64,000 bases of DNA from Ignelater luminosus (GCA_011009095.1 VTPC01090917.1:162862-226861); one strand, 5' to 3'; positions 34,541-46,500 are shown, numbered from the stretch's first letter. Made by a program: numbers and translations. The notes: generated from the sequence alone by a model not told the origin.

Positions 34541-36215
34541 CGTTAGTTAACGCAAACACCAAGGTTTTACCATTGACGCTCATTAGTGTACACAGCGATG
34601 GCATTCTAGAATGTAAATAGTGACACCAATACCATTTTTTAAGTTTCTTGAGGTATCAGTAGCTAGTTAGGAAAACGAGATTCAAGAAAGAAGAAGTTCC
34701 TAGAATAAAAACAGACAGCATAGCATTGGAACCGAAAAAGAAGAAAGTAGGGATGGAAATATTATTGAAATAGAATACATAAATGTTATTTTTAAGGCCT
34801 AATATCGATATTTCAAAGCCCTCTAATATGATAGTAGTCTAACGGCCAAGAACGTGCTTACGACAGAACCCGTCATGTGGGCCTTCTTTATAAGTTGCTG
34901 TCCAACTCTGCACTTTTTTACACTTCCAAAGGCCTATATGATTCCTATATTATCCATTACCTTGATAGCCTAATTCCAGCTCATCTCCAAGTTTGTATTT
35001 TATAATAGGTATGTCAATGACGCAGCCCTCTAGGAAAAGTTAATCGTTGTCACCATTAGTTACCCGCATCTAAGCAGGGATTTAGCTCATACATGGACAC
35101 CGAGGTCAACTAGATATCCAATCAAAATAATTTAGTTCTCATAGTCAAACTGTAAGATATACAAACTTGTTTTGTTGTTATACTAGTCAATTTTATCAGT
35201 TTGGCTCCGGTTCTCGTGTATGCAGTTTAGTCTGTGTGTAGGCTCGTTTTTAAAAGTGACGGGTCAAGCCTAATCCCACTAAAATTCAAATCACTTAATT
35301 TTTATTCTCAATCAAAATATGAATTAACGCGACGTTTATCTGAATTTCTACAGCACACACCTCAACCTTTCACCGAAGTGATCTATCTAAGATCTATTTT
35401 GTCGTCCAGCCTCTATTGACTAATTAAGTTGCAAGAGTGTCTAAATGCCGTTTAGAGCGCCAAAGCTTTTGATTCAACTTGTAATTCTCTACTCAACCTT
35501 AAAAAGTCTCACTTTCGGTTGCTAAATAAATGTAATGTTGAGGTGACTTGAGTTCATTTTATTTGTCCGTACCAAAATTCATTCAAAAGATGAAAATATT
35601 ATTAAATTACGCTTGTAATAATCAAAGATAGAGAAGGACACACAACTATCAACATTATTCTGCTTTGGAAGAAACGCACATTCTAAGATTACGTGGTATG
35701 CTAGAAGATTAGATTTTTTTTAGAAAGGGATGCAGCTGAATGAAATCCAAGTTATTTTGCTAAGAAAGATTAAAAGTATTTTTGTCTCATTTAATTTGGC
35801 TAGTGTTTCATAAATTCTTGATCAGATCGCATGCCTCTTTTGTACCCCCAACCTCTGCAAGATCTTAGATTATTGGACAGTGTCGGCCCGGACGAAAAGC
35901 GACCACTAAGAATTCATAAAACATATGCAGGAACAATACTAGGTTGTTAGGATTCAGAAGTTCTTATAGTTTTATTGCTCTTTAGGGCACCATATAAAAC
36001 ATGCAGTTTCTTGTTAGTTTGACAAAACTACAAGTTTCAACCTGTCAGTTATCTGCGTGTCTGTTGTAAAACTAGTCTGCAGGCCTTTGCCTTCAGATAA
36101 TCTGATTAATGAATCGGTACAGTAACTAATGTGCGGGCTGTATCAGTTAAAATTTTTAATTTAGACTGCCTGCAGGAAAACTAATAGGTTCCTTTATGCT
36201 ATGGATCTTACACAA
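34541..36215. other. no recognisable gene
   Basis: AT-rich sequence without motifs I recognise. The frame 35234-35419 is short and has no family signature. Confidence 0.45.
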
Positions 36216-36473
36216 CAAATAATATCTGCCAGTATTCCAAAACTGAACCGATTATTACAAAGACTGGAAGTAAAATGAACAGCAATAAATCTACACATTT
36301 ATTTTATTAATAGATGCACACATGAAAACCTTATTTCGACTTTTGCAAAAATTAAACTAAATAGAAACCTAGACAAAAAAACCAAATCATGTCTAACAGT
36401 AAGAATATTAAAACCAGAGACAGCGAACATTACAAATAACTCTTCATCACAAATACTAACCTAAACATCTATA

Positions 36474-36501
36474 CGAGGGTGGTCTGAAAAGTTTCCGACC
36501 T
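36474..36501 (+). repeat. mariner left TIR
   Basis: Begins CGAGGGTGGTCTGAAAAGTT and is identical to the complement of 37737-37764 over 28 bases. Confidence 0.93.
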
Positions 36502-36651
36502 CAACGTGAAGATGGCAGCACTTGTAAATAAAAGCTACTGAATTTCGTTGTTCATCTGTTGACAGTTACTCACCAAAGTTTCAGCCATTTTGGACGCGCA
36601 GTTTTTATGTAACAGTCGTTTGAGTGAGTTGATGTGAGTTTTTTTGTGAAA

Positions 36652-37699
36652 ATGAACAAAATCGAGTATCGAGCTGTCATTAAATATTTGTTTTTGAAAG
36701 GCAATACGCCTTCGCAAATAAAAGATGAGTTGGATTCTGTGTATGGGGACTCTGCATCATCATTTACCACAGTGGAATTTTGGGCTGCTGAATTTAAACG
36801 TGGCCGTAAGAGCTTGGGAGACGATGAACGTTCGGGACGTCCAAAAACTGCAACTACCGACGACAACCGCCAAAGTTCACCAAATTGTGCTAGACGACCG
36901 CCGAATTAAAGTAAGAGAGATAACAGAGGTTATGAATATGTCAAAAGAACGTGTTTGTCACATATTAAATCAACATTTAGGCATGAGAAAGCTGTCCGCG
37001 CGTTGGGTGCCGCGTTTGCTCATGTTAGACCAAAAACGTGTTCGAATGAATATTTCCAACGCTCTTTTGGCGCAGTTTAGGCGAATAAATCCGAGTTTTG
37101 GCGCCGATTAATTACTGTAGATGAAACTTGGATACACCATTATACGCCCGAAACAAAAATACAGTCCAAACAGTGGACTGCAAAGGAGGAACCAGTTCCA
37201 AAAAAAGCAAAAACTGTTTTTTCGGCTGGGAAAGTGATGGCGACTTTTTTTTGGGATAGTCATGGAGTTATTTTAATCGATTATCTTCAAAAATGAAAAA
37301 CCATTACAGGAGCATACTATGCATCATTACTTGACAAGCTGAAGGCAGAACTTGCGAAAAAAACGGCCACATTTGCAAAACAAGGAAATCCTGTTTCACC
37401 AAGACAATGCATCATCTCACACCTCAGCGGTTGCCATGGCGAAAATCCACGAATTACGGTTTGAACTGCTTGACCATCCGCCTCACTCACCAGATCTAGC
37501 CCCAAGCGACTTCTTTTTGTTCCCTCATCTAAAAATTGCGCTCGGAGGACAAAGATTTTCGTCAAATGAAGAGGCAATCACCTTCGTGAACAATTATTTT
37601 GCAGAGAAAAATGCCGAGTACTATTTGGACGGGTTACAGAGATGGGAGCATCGCTGGGAGAAGTGTGTAGAGTTACAAGGAGACTGTGTTGAAAAATAA
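36652..37699 (+). pseudogene. mariner transposase, frame-broken
   Basis: Starts at ATG 36652: MNKIEYRAVIKYLFLKGNTP, then the first helix-turn-helix and RSGRPKTATTDDN. A frameshift near 36868 leads to KVREITEVMNMSKERVCHIL and LGMRKLSARWVPRLL. A second shift near 37083 leads to WRRLITVDETWIHHYTPETK (first D) and SAGKVMATFFWDSHG. An in-frame TGA near 37295 and a third shift near 37360 precede ILFHQDNASSHTS (second D) and HPPHSPDLAPSDFFLFPHLK (third D, DD34D pattern). The C-terminus is complete to the TAA at 37697. All three catalytic aspartates remain. With about 345 codons before damage it is full family length. It cannot make protein as it stands. Confidence 0.9.
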
Positions 37700-37736
37700 A
37701 AAAAGATTTTCAGAAAAAATGTCTTGTATCTTTGTT

Positions 37737-37764
37737 AGGTCGGAAACTTTTCAGACCACCCTCG
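37737..37764 (-). repeat. mariner right TIR
   Basis: Perfect inverted copy of 36474-36501, followed by TA. Confidence 0.93.
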
Positions 37765-38473
37765 TATAGCAAATATAGCTCTAACCACTAAACCACGTTA
37801 CATACAATTAGAAAACCTAAAAAAAGATAAAAATAGAAAAGTTAAGCTGTATGAGTTAAAGAACAAAGAAAAGAAAGATATCAAACTAAATAACTTGAGG
37901 AACAGAAAAAAAAACAACTAAACAAAACAACAATCTTAATATTAAAAAAGATGATTTCCATCCCAGCATTACAAATTTATCTACATTACATAAACCTAAT
38001 ATTCCTATTCCACCCGTAATAAGTTTCATAAATTCCCCTACCCACCACATCAATAAAATCTTCATATCCATATTTCTCACAAGCACCAACTACACCAGTA
38101 AATACACAATAGAAAATAATTTAGACCTCATCCATGACGTGTCTAATATTACACTTAACGAAAAAGATATTATGATTTCCTTCGACGTACAAAATCTACA
38201 TACAAGCATACCGACAACTGAAACAATAACCATCATTAAGATACCAAACAGATATCAGCAACATACTAATACTTTTCCAACTTACAGTTAATCAAAACCA
38301 TCTCCAGTTTAATAATAAAATATACAAAATGACAGATGGTTTCCCAATGGGCGCACCAAATGCCTGCCTTTTAGCTAACTTATTCATAGATAACCTTATA
38401 CCGGTCACTTTTCGCTACCGTTCCATGTGAGTGGTTGATCTGTACTTCCAGTGTGATTTAGGTTAAGGTCATA

Positions 38474-39108
38474 GGTACCCTTGCCAGAAATCATAAAAAA
38501 TATACAAATTTTGTCAAGAAGATTACAATTAAAAAGATTCCAGATGCATGAGGGGCCATAACCCACTAATTGTTCCCATTATCAGTATTGAAAATTTAAT
38601 TATTTTTTAACTTAAAGAATTCAGTTTTACTTTTTTATTGACCTGATTTTACGATTAATATTTGATATTTTCCGTGTTACTATGCATAATTTCATTTATT
38701 GACCTTTTACCTAGGGTATAAGATAGATAGATGTACAAAAAAGTAAATCAAATTCCAAATAATTATAACTTTATAGTAGTTCGAATTCGTATCATTTGTT
38801 TATCAGTATAAAATTCTAATTATCAGGAGTTTGCTTTATATTTCTATACATCTGTATACCTTATTCCCTAGGTACAAAGGCCAGGTATGAAATTATGTAT
38901 AGAAAGATGAAAAAAATTAAATAATAATCGTAAAATCTAGTCAATAAAATAGTCAATCTAATTTCTTCTAATGAAAGTATAAATAAATCTTAATTACTGT
39001 TAGTGTGAACAATTGATGTGTTATGACTCCTCATGCATCTGGAATTTGTTTAATTGTAATCTTCTTGACAAAATTTAAATTTTTCTGATGTTTTCTGGCA
39101 AGGGTACC
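38474..39108. repeat. 635-bp foldback palindrome
   Basis: The two halves are imperfect reverse complements along nearly their whole length, meeting near 38790. Outer ends: GGTACCCTTGCCAGAAATCA versus, complemented, GGTACCCTTGCCAGAAAACA. Inner matches include AAATTTTGTCAAGAAGATTA, TTCCAGATGCATGAGG, TTATTGACC versus TTATTGACT, GATTTTACGATTA, CATAATTTCAT and TACCTAGGG. No ORF. It lies directly after the truncated PLE. It could be a foldback-type MITE or an inverted duplication. No target duplication was found. Confidence 0.85.
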
Positions 39109-39169
39109 TTGAACATTAATAAGGTTACATTGAGAGGTTAAGTATCTTCTTGGATCTTTTGTGAATCTA

Positions 39170-39752
39170 TTAGGGTTGACGTTTTGTGTTTATTATTATT
39201 ATTATTAATGTATGCGGGACACTAGGTAGGTACAATTAGTTTCGATATTTAATAAATTTATAGTTCGAGTTCAAGAATTTTGAATGGTTCTCTGGCGGAA
39301 ATATTTCTGTTTGATTGATGTTAGTCTTGGGATCGGATTAGTAAAGGCTTTGGATTATGCCATTCGAGGAGGGTAGAGCTTTATAGAAACTTTGTGGTGC
39401 TTTTACTTATTTATTTATTCTTTACCTTGGTGTAGATATTGAATTTGTAAGCCGACGTTGAGACTGAGATTAACTATCTATCGTTGCTAGTTTTGCTAAT
39501 TGGGTTCCGAATTAAATTTCTTTTATTAGAAATTCATTTGAGCATTTATTTTCCGGCAGAACTTAGGGAGAGTGGTGAAGTGTTTAGGTACGATGTTGCA
39601 ATTGTTTCCCTAGGAGAGACCGTCTGCGCTTGGCGTTCTAATCGGTTCTGTTGTTGCAAGATCGGTGCTTATAAGTGAAAAGCCTAATTATTGAGGTTAG
39701 TTATTTCCTCTTTGTTTTTCTTGCGGATGGTGATAGGGTTTTTTGTATTTAG
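39170..39752 (+). repeat. dispersed repeat R1, copy 2
   Basis: Matches 345-912 in order and orientation: TAGGGTTGAC at the start, CTAATTGGGTTC, GAGCATTTA, GACCGTCTGCGC, GATCGG, TTTTTCTTGC and GATAGGGTTTTTTGTA near the end. A TATTATTATTATTATTATT simple repeat at 39192-39213 replaces part of copy 1. Function and class are unknown. Confidence 0.7.
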
Positions 39753-39915
39753 TTTTGTTGTGGAGGCAGTTTTGATCCGAGGTTGGACGATGAGGATTAC
39801 TTCTGTAGAACTTGTATGAGGTAAACGAATGATCTTGCCACATCTACTTGTCAAAGGTCTTAATTTTTTTTGTCATAGGTATGACTTTTTTCCCTAAAGT
39901 GTACCGTTTTCGATA

Positions 39916-39964
39916 TACAGGGTGTCAAAGTTTAACTCAACACAAGGAACTTTGACACCCTGTA
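39916..39964. repeat. tiny hairpin element flanked by TA
   Basis: Arms CAGGGTGTCAAAGTT (39918-39932) and AACTTTGACACCCTG (39948-39962) pair perfectly over 15 bases around a 15-base loop. Each is bordered by TA. The CAGGGTGTC start resembles termini of insect Tc1/mariner-type MITEs. Only 45 bp lie between the TA pair, so it is an extreme internal-deletion form or part of a larger old repeat running to about 40110. Confidence 0.65.
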
Positions 39965-40993
39965 ACTTTTGAATGTAGATCAAACGATTGGATAAATTTA
40001 AAAACTGATTTAAATATTGTTCAGTAGATCTACACGTTCCATTCCAAATTGGTAATCTGTAGAAGTTAGACAGTTGAGCAAATTCACAATTCATCATCCC
40101 TCCGTCAAAGATCCATCATCCTGTTACGTTCTAATTTTAAATCCTTAAAAAGTGGATGATGCAGTCACATTAACATCAGACACATTGATTGAAGAAGTAG
40201 AATTCCGTTGACAAAAAGCACTAACAAAGTAGTGCTGGTATCAATACAGAAAGCACAGCTTTTGCATGCTTTGCTTCTAGAGCTGTTGACATACTCTAGT
40301 AAAACATTTATTTAAAAAAACAAAATAAAATCTATGGCTAGAACCTGTTGTGTTATTTTAAAGAGTTAGATTTTCCATAGTAAAATAACTTCCACTGATT
40401 AATAATTAACATCCTGAAATGATATTTTATTAATAAATTTTGTTCCTTATAATTTATTACAATAGTATCTGTGTGAGCGCACTCCGTATTTTAAACACAC
40501 ATAATTGTTGTATGAACATTTTAAAAGTAATTTCTTATTATTGTATTTAAATTTGAAAATAAGAATTTTGAAAGCAGAAATGTTTTAAAGAACAAAATTT
40601 TCTTTTATATTTTCAAATACACAAACAAAACATTTTGATATGTGACATGCCGTTTAGACAGAATAAAGTGTGTATCTTTGTACATTGATTTTCATAGTCT
40701 GTTATTTCTTTAGAAAATGTTTCTACATGGTAAATGTTTTTTTGTATTAACTTCGATATCTTTGTATTTTTTGTAAATGCTTTCAATCTGTCACTTACTG
40801 GACAAGTTTGTTGCTTGCACTGAGATGGGAAACATTGTTAAGGATTTTAATTTTTGTAGAATTATTCTGCAATAATTAATTCAAATCGAGATGCGTGGCG
40901 ACCTCTTTTGAGAAATAGGGTTGTAGAAAGTAGCTGTTTTTGCGGGGCAGTAATCTGCGTAATTACGGGATAAGTCGCTTTTGCGCGTTGAGA
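39965..40993. other. no recognisable gene
   Basis: The first 130 bases may belong to an old MITE family around the hairpin. The rest is AT-rich with no frame of interest. Confidence 0.45.
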
Positions 40994-41266
40994 TCAGGGT
41001 GCGGTCAACGCGAAATAGGGCAGTGGATTCAGGAGCTTCAGAGAGGAAAGTCCAACGCTGGTGGGAAAAAGTTTTGTGCGACGCCTTTCATAAAAATTTA
41101 GCTGTTGTGGCCCATGAAGATTATCGTTTAGTGAAGTATCCTTAGGATATATCAGCGTAGTGCTGGATTTCATAAAGGGGATGCCGTTAGAGCTTATTCT
41201 TTGGAAGTAGGGCTTCTTCTTCTTTTCGCTGTTAAGCGGAACTTGTTCAGTGGAATTCGTCGACAT
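40994..41266 (-). CDS. unknown 90-residue ORF, possible host exon
   Basis: Starts with a true ATG at 41266 in a favourable context (ACAAAATGTC) and stays open for 90 codons: MSTNSTEQVPLNSEKKKKPY at the start, then hydrophilic, proline- and serine-rich sequence such as YPKDTSLNDNLHGPQQLNFY and ERRRTKLFPTSVGLSSLKLL. The local DNA is less AT-rich and contains more CG dinucleotides than the flanks, as in a promoter-proximal exon. There is no signal peptide, membrane segment or known motif. It may be a first exon of a spliced gene reading towards lower coordinates, but I saw no convincing donor. A chance ORF cannot be excluded. Confidence 0.3.
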   Translation of the reverse strand: MSTNSTEQVPLNSEKKKKPYFQRISSNGIPFMKSSTTLIYPKDTSLNDNLHGPQQLNFYERRRTKLFPTSVGLSSLKLLNPLPYFALTAP

Positions 41267-41269
41267 TTT

Positions 41270-44200
41270 GTCCCTCCTTGCTGTGTGGATGCGGCCAGTC
41301 TACGAAGCTTCAAGTAATTAGATACTCAGTTACCCGTGTGGACAATGATTTGAATCGTACAGCTACGCAAGGTTAGTGTACACCCATTAATATCGTCGTT
41401 TTTATACCCCCCCGTGGGTTAAAGAAACAAGTGCATTCAAAACTTGTTCAATGGAAAACAAACAAGAAAGTTTCTTCTTGGCATTATAATAAATATTTAT
41501 AACAACGGTTTCTAGTATACTTATTGTGGTATTGTGTTTGGTTCATTACTTATTTTTACGAATAAAGAATTTCATAATCCAGTAATGTTCAAATTTGTAA
41601 TGTAAATCAGTTTTAATTTTTTTTTATCATAATTATTTGGCTTGGTTTTAATTTGTTTGTATGACTTAATTCATTGTCGATTTTATTTAAATAAAATTAG
41701 ATATTTCCTTTTCGTAAGATATATTAAGTGCAGTCGTAAGCTTTTTGAACGGCGTTAACGGATGCTTACGCATTTGGCGTTTCTAGGAATCCCCTCGAGC
41801 GTCACTGGCCAGAATTTTGCTGCGCAAGTTACCATATCTAACAACGCAACGAGTTCAATATTCTAATCTTCTGGGAAAGACGAGATAAGTAACGTTCTAG
41901 ATAATATTCAATTTCATTAGGATAAAACTGCAATGTAATAGAAAATTAAAATATGCAATTTACTCTGTACTTGTCTTTTGTACTGTTCGCACATAAAGTT
42001 TACTTTGAAATAAAGTTTTGTATTTTATAAAATTTTCTTTGGTTTTTCTTTTTAAAAACTAATCAATCGAACTGATTGATATAATTCGCAGTAAGATCGA
42101 GCACGATTATAGACGTTTACTTTATAAGGATTTTGTTTTTGTATAATCAACAGTTTGTTTGTTTTGTTTTATTTGTATTTTTTTGCTTGTTTTATATTAT
42201 GTAACCTTTCTTTTTTTTAATTTATTTTTCTAATAGATTTATAGTTTTAAAGATAGTTTTATTATTGTAATTGTATGCACTAGTTTGAGCGAAAATATCG
42301 AAGTCACCTAAGCATTTGATTAATTTGATCCAGTTATATTAAATTTCTCTAATAAAGAATATACCGGGTGATTCAAAAACCTTGACATACTGAGTGATCC
42401 AAAGAACATTAATTGTTTATTCAATTTGAATTAATTTAATTAAAAAAACATTTATACAGAGTGTAGTGAAAATACTTTTGTAGAAGGCGGTTTAACGCCT
42501 TGAGTAAGCTTTTGTTTCAGGAAGTCTAAGTAAGTGTTTGTAAAGTTGTTGCCGATTTAAAAGGGACTATGGTCCTTTTGAATCTTGTGATCTGGCTGAA
42601 TCCATAGTGGCGCCTTCTAATAATACCGATTTTGAGCTATTTCAGTGGTAAGTAGGCATTTCGAACCTAGCCGTCTTTGACTGTCTGCTAGTCTGGGTAT
42701 CAGCGAACTTAGTTCTTCGTGCCTTCTAGTCGCTGATTATAAGCCTGTGTCTTAAAATTTATTTTGGTACGTAACAACATTCTGTTAGATCTTGTGAAAT
42801 GATATTTTCTGTACATCAATTAGAGGTTTGCCAATCAGGATTGTTCGCGCCTGTGCGACTTTCGTCCCTTCAGTACTCACTGCTTTGTAGTATTTCCAAC
42901 TTTTCCGTTGGTGTACGCTTCGGCGCTCAACCGTTTTGTTTTCCGTATCGCTAGGTAAAGCACGCTAAGCGTGGGTATTGTTTTTGCCGCAGGAGAAATT
43001 CTATTTATCGTCAAATTCCATATGGAAAGCTATAAGAACATAATTCTGCTTAAATCTATTACGGTTAAACTAGATATGTTTCTGCATTAAACTAGATTTT
43101 CAAGCAACTCGATTAATAATGCTTCCTTAAGACGATTTAAAGACATTTTATAAAAGTACGATGCTGTAGCAATTTTTAGAAAAAAACTAGCGGAAATGAA
43201 ACTTACAACTTACAGATTATAATGCAGACTTGTGTATGTATAATAAGATTGTTACATTGTTAGAAAAATGATTCGCTCTCTTATTCTTTAGCGAAAAATC
43301 TACTGAAATTTATTGTAACAGATTTGATTTAGGCAACGTAGACTAAATATACCTTCATAATCCCAATTACATTTTTACATCTACAATTTATTTAAAATAA
43401 AATTCTACTACTTAGCACGATCTTAGCTGCTGGAAATTGCTAAACGCCTTTAGTTAAACAGAGATAAATTATATACCATTTAGCAAATCTTGTAATTCTG
43501 TGTACAATCCAATAATGTTGATTTTGTAATGTGTAGCGATTCAAACCAATTCTCTACACATTTACTAATTATTCAAAACATCAGAATTACGTCATCAACT
43601 CCATCTTCTATACAGCCCTCTTATCAATATGTTTCCAAACACCCAAGAAAATTATCTTGAATTTATAACACTAACAACAATCAGTGCTAGAAATTGGGGC
43701 CTTAAACACTTCTTGGGTGGAAAAGACGACAATGTTGACATTCGAGCCATTAGAACCTCATAGTAACAAATATTACCAATGATTAAATTTTCATCTTCAT
43801 CATCAATTTTCAGAATGTGCAATTCTAAAAAATCTGAAACATCGACGGTGTTTTAAGAAAGAAGCCTTATAGAGTGTCTATTTAAGCAATTTCCTACTAT
43901 TTGATACTAGCCAGGGTTAAATCGACTGTGTAGTTACAAGTTTATCTTTACTACGAATAGTCCCTATCAGCAAATTTTCGTCTCTCACTTTAAATTCCAA
44001 ACGGTTAAAACTTAAAGCTGTTAAGATATGGCAAGTTTTTCAAGAAATTTCTTTACATGTTACCCACCACCCTCTCCGGAAAACTGCAAACGCATCTAAC
44101 TTTTTAAAATTCTTGTCTATGTAATTCTCTACAATTTGCCATCAATCAAACTAAAATCCATCTAATAGTTACAAAGTTAAAATTCAATAACTGAAAATTG

Positions 44201-45680
44201 CGTCTTCAACACTTCTTGCACCGAAAGAATGATGAAGATCACATTTGAGACCCCAAGACTTTTAACGTATTATTCGATTATATAATTATTTCAGTTTTAC
44301 ATTACTTTTTAAATTTTAGCTAAAATTACTGGGCTATCAGTATTATAGTAGGAACAATACTAAACCGTAAAACAAAAGCTGAAAAGCGACTGATGATGGT
44401 ATTATTTATTATGCAACTGATTAAATTGCATCAATTGTAATCGCTTTAGTTTATCAAATAATCACAATTTGGTAACGGATAGCTAACTGATAATTTGTTT
44501 CAACGATTAGTAATGAAATCCCTTTTGTAATATTATTGATTAATCACAGTCACACACGTAAGCATATAAATATGCCCCTAATAGAAATAGCAATAATATA
44601 TAATCGAGATTAACTAAGTAAATTCGTTCAAGAGTTAATTTTGCCGTCTAGAGAAAAATTTAAATCAAACATAATTCATTTCAATAAAATTTACATTAAG
44701 GATTACTCGGTATATTCTTTCTTTACATGAAGATCAAGAGCACCAATCTAGTACCCTGTTATGTTTCCAGTTCACAGCGGATAGATACAGAATTATGGAA
44801 AATTGAACGATATTGCGTGTTTAAAGCGCTCTGTAGATTACATAGCACGAATTCCAAATCATCTTACTATTATAGCAGACATACTTACGTTTCCAGTATT
44901 AAATAATAAAAACGAATGTATATACTTTCTTTCTTAAAGACATTTATCTTTTTCAATTTGTAGATCCTCGTCGTAAGACTTCTCAAGAAGAACATCTCAT
45001 TATTTTCAATTAACATTTTCGTTGTCGTATGCCGTTCTCTTAAATCTGTCACTTAAATCGAAAGCCGAATTATTGTACTGTCTGTTAAACTGTCTCGATT
45101 TTGTGATGGGCATCAGATTTACGATCTTTTAAGTAGTAGTAAATCTAGATATCTATGCGGGTTTTATGTGCGTGAAGCACCTGGCTATCTTTTAAATTAG
45201 TCATTGTATAGGATGTTGTAAAATATCGATATTTAAGTCAATTAGGTCTTATAATAAATGATTATTATTCAAGAACATGAGAAATCAAAATTATTTTATT
45301 TTACAGTAAACGCACTATTAAATGTTAATGTTTATTTGTGAAAATAATTTAATCTTGGATGCCAAATTATTTTTGCTGTTTATTTTATTTTCTATTCTCT
45401 GAACCTACAATAATCTTTGTAAAATCATTACTGTTGCTTTTATCGTCCGTATAGTGCATTCAACTTCACTCAATAGATCGCAAAAATTCATTTTTGATTT
45501 TTGCCTGGTTTTTGTTGGCGATTATATGAAAAGGAAACAAATTCTTTTAATGTTTTTTAATTTATTGATTTATTAATTAACTAAACCATGAATTTAACAA
45601 TATATAGAAGACATCTAAAAACTTAAAAGAATGACATAATTCCACTTATATGTACGCGACTCCCCGCTACTCAGGGGATC
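41270..45680. other. no recognisable gene
   Basis: AT-rich. The word ACCGGGTGATTCAAAAACCTTG at 42364-42385 resembles a MITE terminus but lacks a partner. Around 43690-43760 and 44220-44270 two stretches are loosely alike (TTGACATTCGAGCCATTAGAA versus AGATCACATTTGAGACCCCAA). Otherwise nothing stands out. Confidence 0.4.
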
Positions 45681-45689
45681 AATATTAAA

Positions 45690-46500
45690 TATAGTACAAG
45701 AAGAAATCCAACTGTTCAGAATTCTAGAGAAAAAAGGTCCAGCAAGCTGCAGACAACAGTACTTAACTACGGCTATAAATCGGACGAACGAAACAGTTTA
45801 GAAGTACCTGAAACCCTATCGACGGAAAAAGGAAATTTGCCAAAAGGAAACGCCACTAGACCTCCACATATGGGAAGATTTCTCAAAAATCAGGTATTCT
45901 CCTAATCCTACTGTGACTCAGTGATTACTACTTGTGATCAATTTTATGAAAGGGACTAAAGCCCAAAGTTTCGTATGCAAAGAGTCTTCTTAAACAAATA
46001 CAGATGACTTGGATTGTTGAACTTGTAGACAAATCTCAAAAGATATTAAATCGTCCAGTTGTGCAAAACTCTACTTTGTTTATTACCTCATGAATGGAAA
46101 CTCAACTTAACCTAAAACAACGCAAACCTGACGGAAGTGGGCCAATCGTCCCTTCTACAGTAAAAAAGTTTAGGCCAAAAAGTTCCTGGAGCTTTGAACA
46201 GTGGTGCTATTTGATATTCTCAACAGCATACTAAGAGTACCCATTTATTAGTCTTGCATTTCTGGAATTCCAGCTGAGATTCTGAAAAAATGAAATCCAG
46301 AGCTAGATTTGATGCTACCAAGAAACAGTTGAGCCTAGAATGCTCAACTAGTTACCAAATAGAAGGGGAAAGCTTGAACTATAACTCTGAGTGCCTAATG
46401 GTTCCACATGGCATCCGGTTTGACAGGGAGCGTCAAAAATCCATGAAATTAAAAAAAGAGTCACTCAATTATTCGTACTAAAGCTATTCAGGAAAACGTC
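45690..46500 (+). other. coding-like remnant, family unknown
   Basis: One frame reads ILEKKGPASCRQQYLTTAIN, RTNETVQKYLKPYRRKKEIC and DLHIWEDFSKIRY before a stop. Another, near 46290-46481, reads MKSRARFDATKKQLSLECST with 63 open codons. The high content of charged residues and the frame changes look like a decayed transposon ORF. I cannot place it. Confidence 0.25.

Larger units (their letters stand above)
36474..37764 (+). mobile_element. mariner transposon
   Basis: A 1291-bp element with perfect 28-bp TIRs and a TA duplication on each side (36472-36473 and 37765-37766). The sequence is TATA-like at both edges, so the ends could equally be placed two bases outward. It is inserted in the Penelope-like element. 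The size and structure are typical of mariner. Identical TIRs argue for a fairly recent insertion, but the transposase has already broken. Confidence 0.93.
36220..38430 (+). mobile_element. Penelope-like retroelement (PLE), partial, split by mariner
   Basis: Before the mariner, 36290-36440 reads HIYFINRCTHENLISTFAKI, resembling the N-terminal region of PLE proteins. After it, 37915-38230 reads LSTLHKPNIPIPPVISFINS, KYTIENNLDLIHDVSN and KDIMISFDVQNLHTSIPT, the PLE RT block (xVSFDVxSLFTxIP). After a frame change, 38280-38400 reads FNNKIYKMTDGFPMGAPNAC then LLANLFIDNLIP, the xTDGxxMGxPLSPxxAxLFM block. The YADD region and a GIY-YIG endonuclease are absent; the sequence stops being PLE-like just before the foldback at 38474. 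Multiple stops and frame changes. Confidence 0.7.

Noticed and set aside
36570-36866. 98-codon minus-strand frame
   Set aside because: Antisense of the mariner transposase N-terminus.
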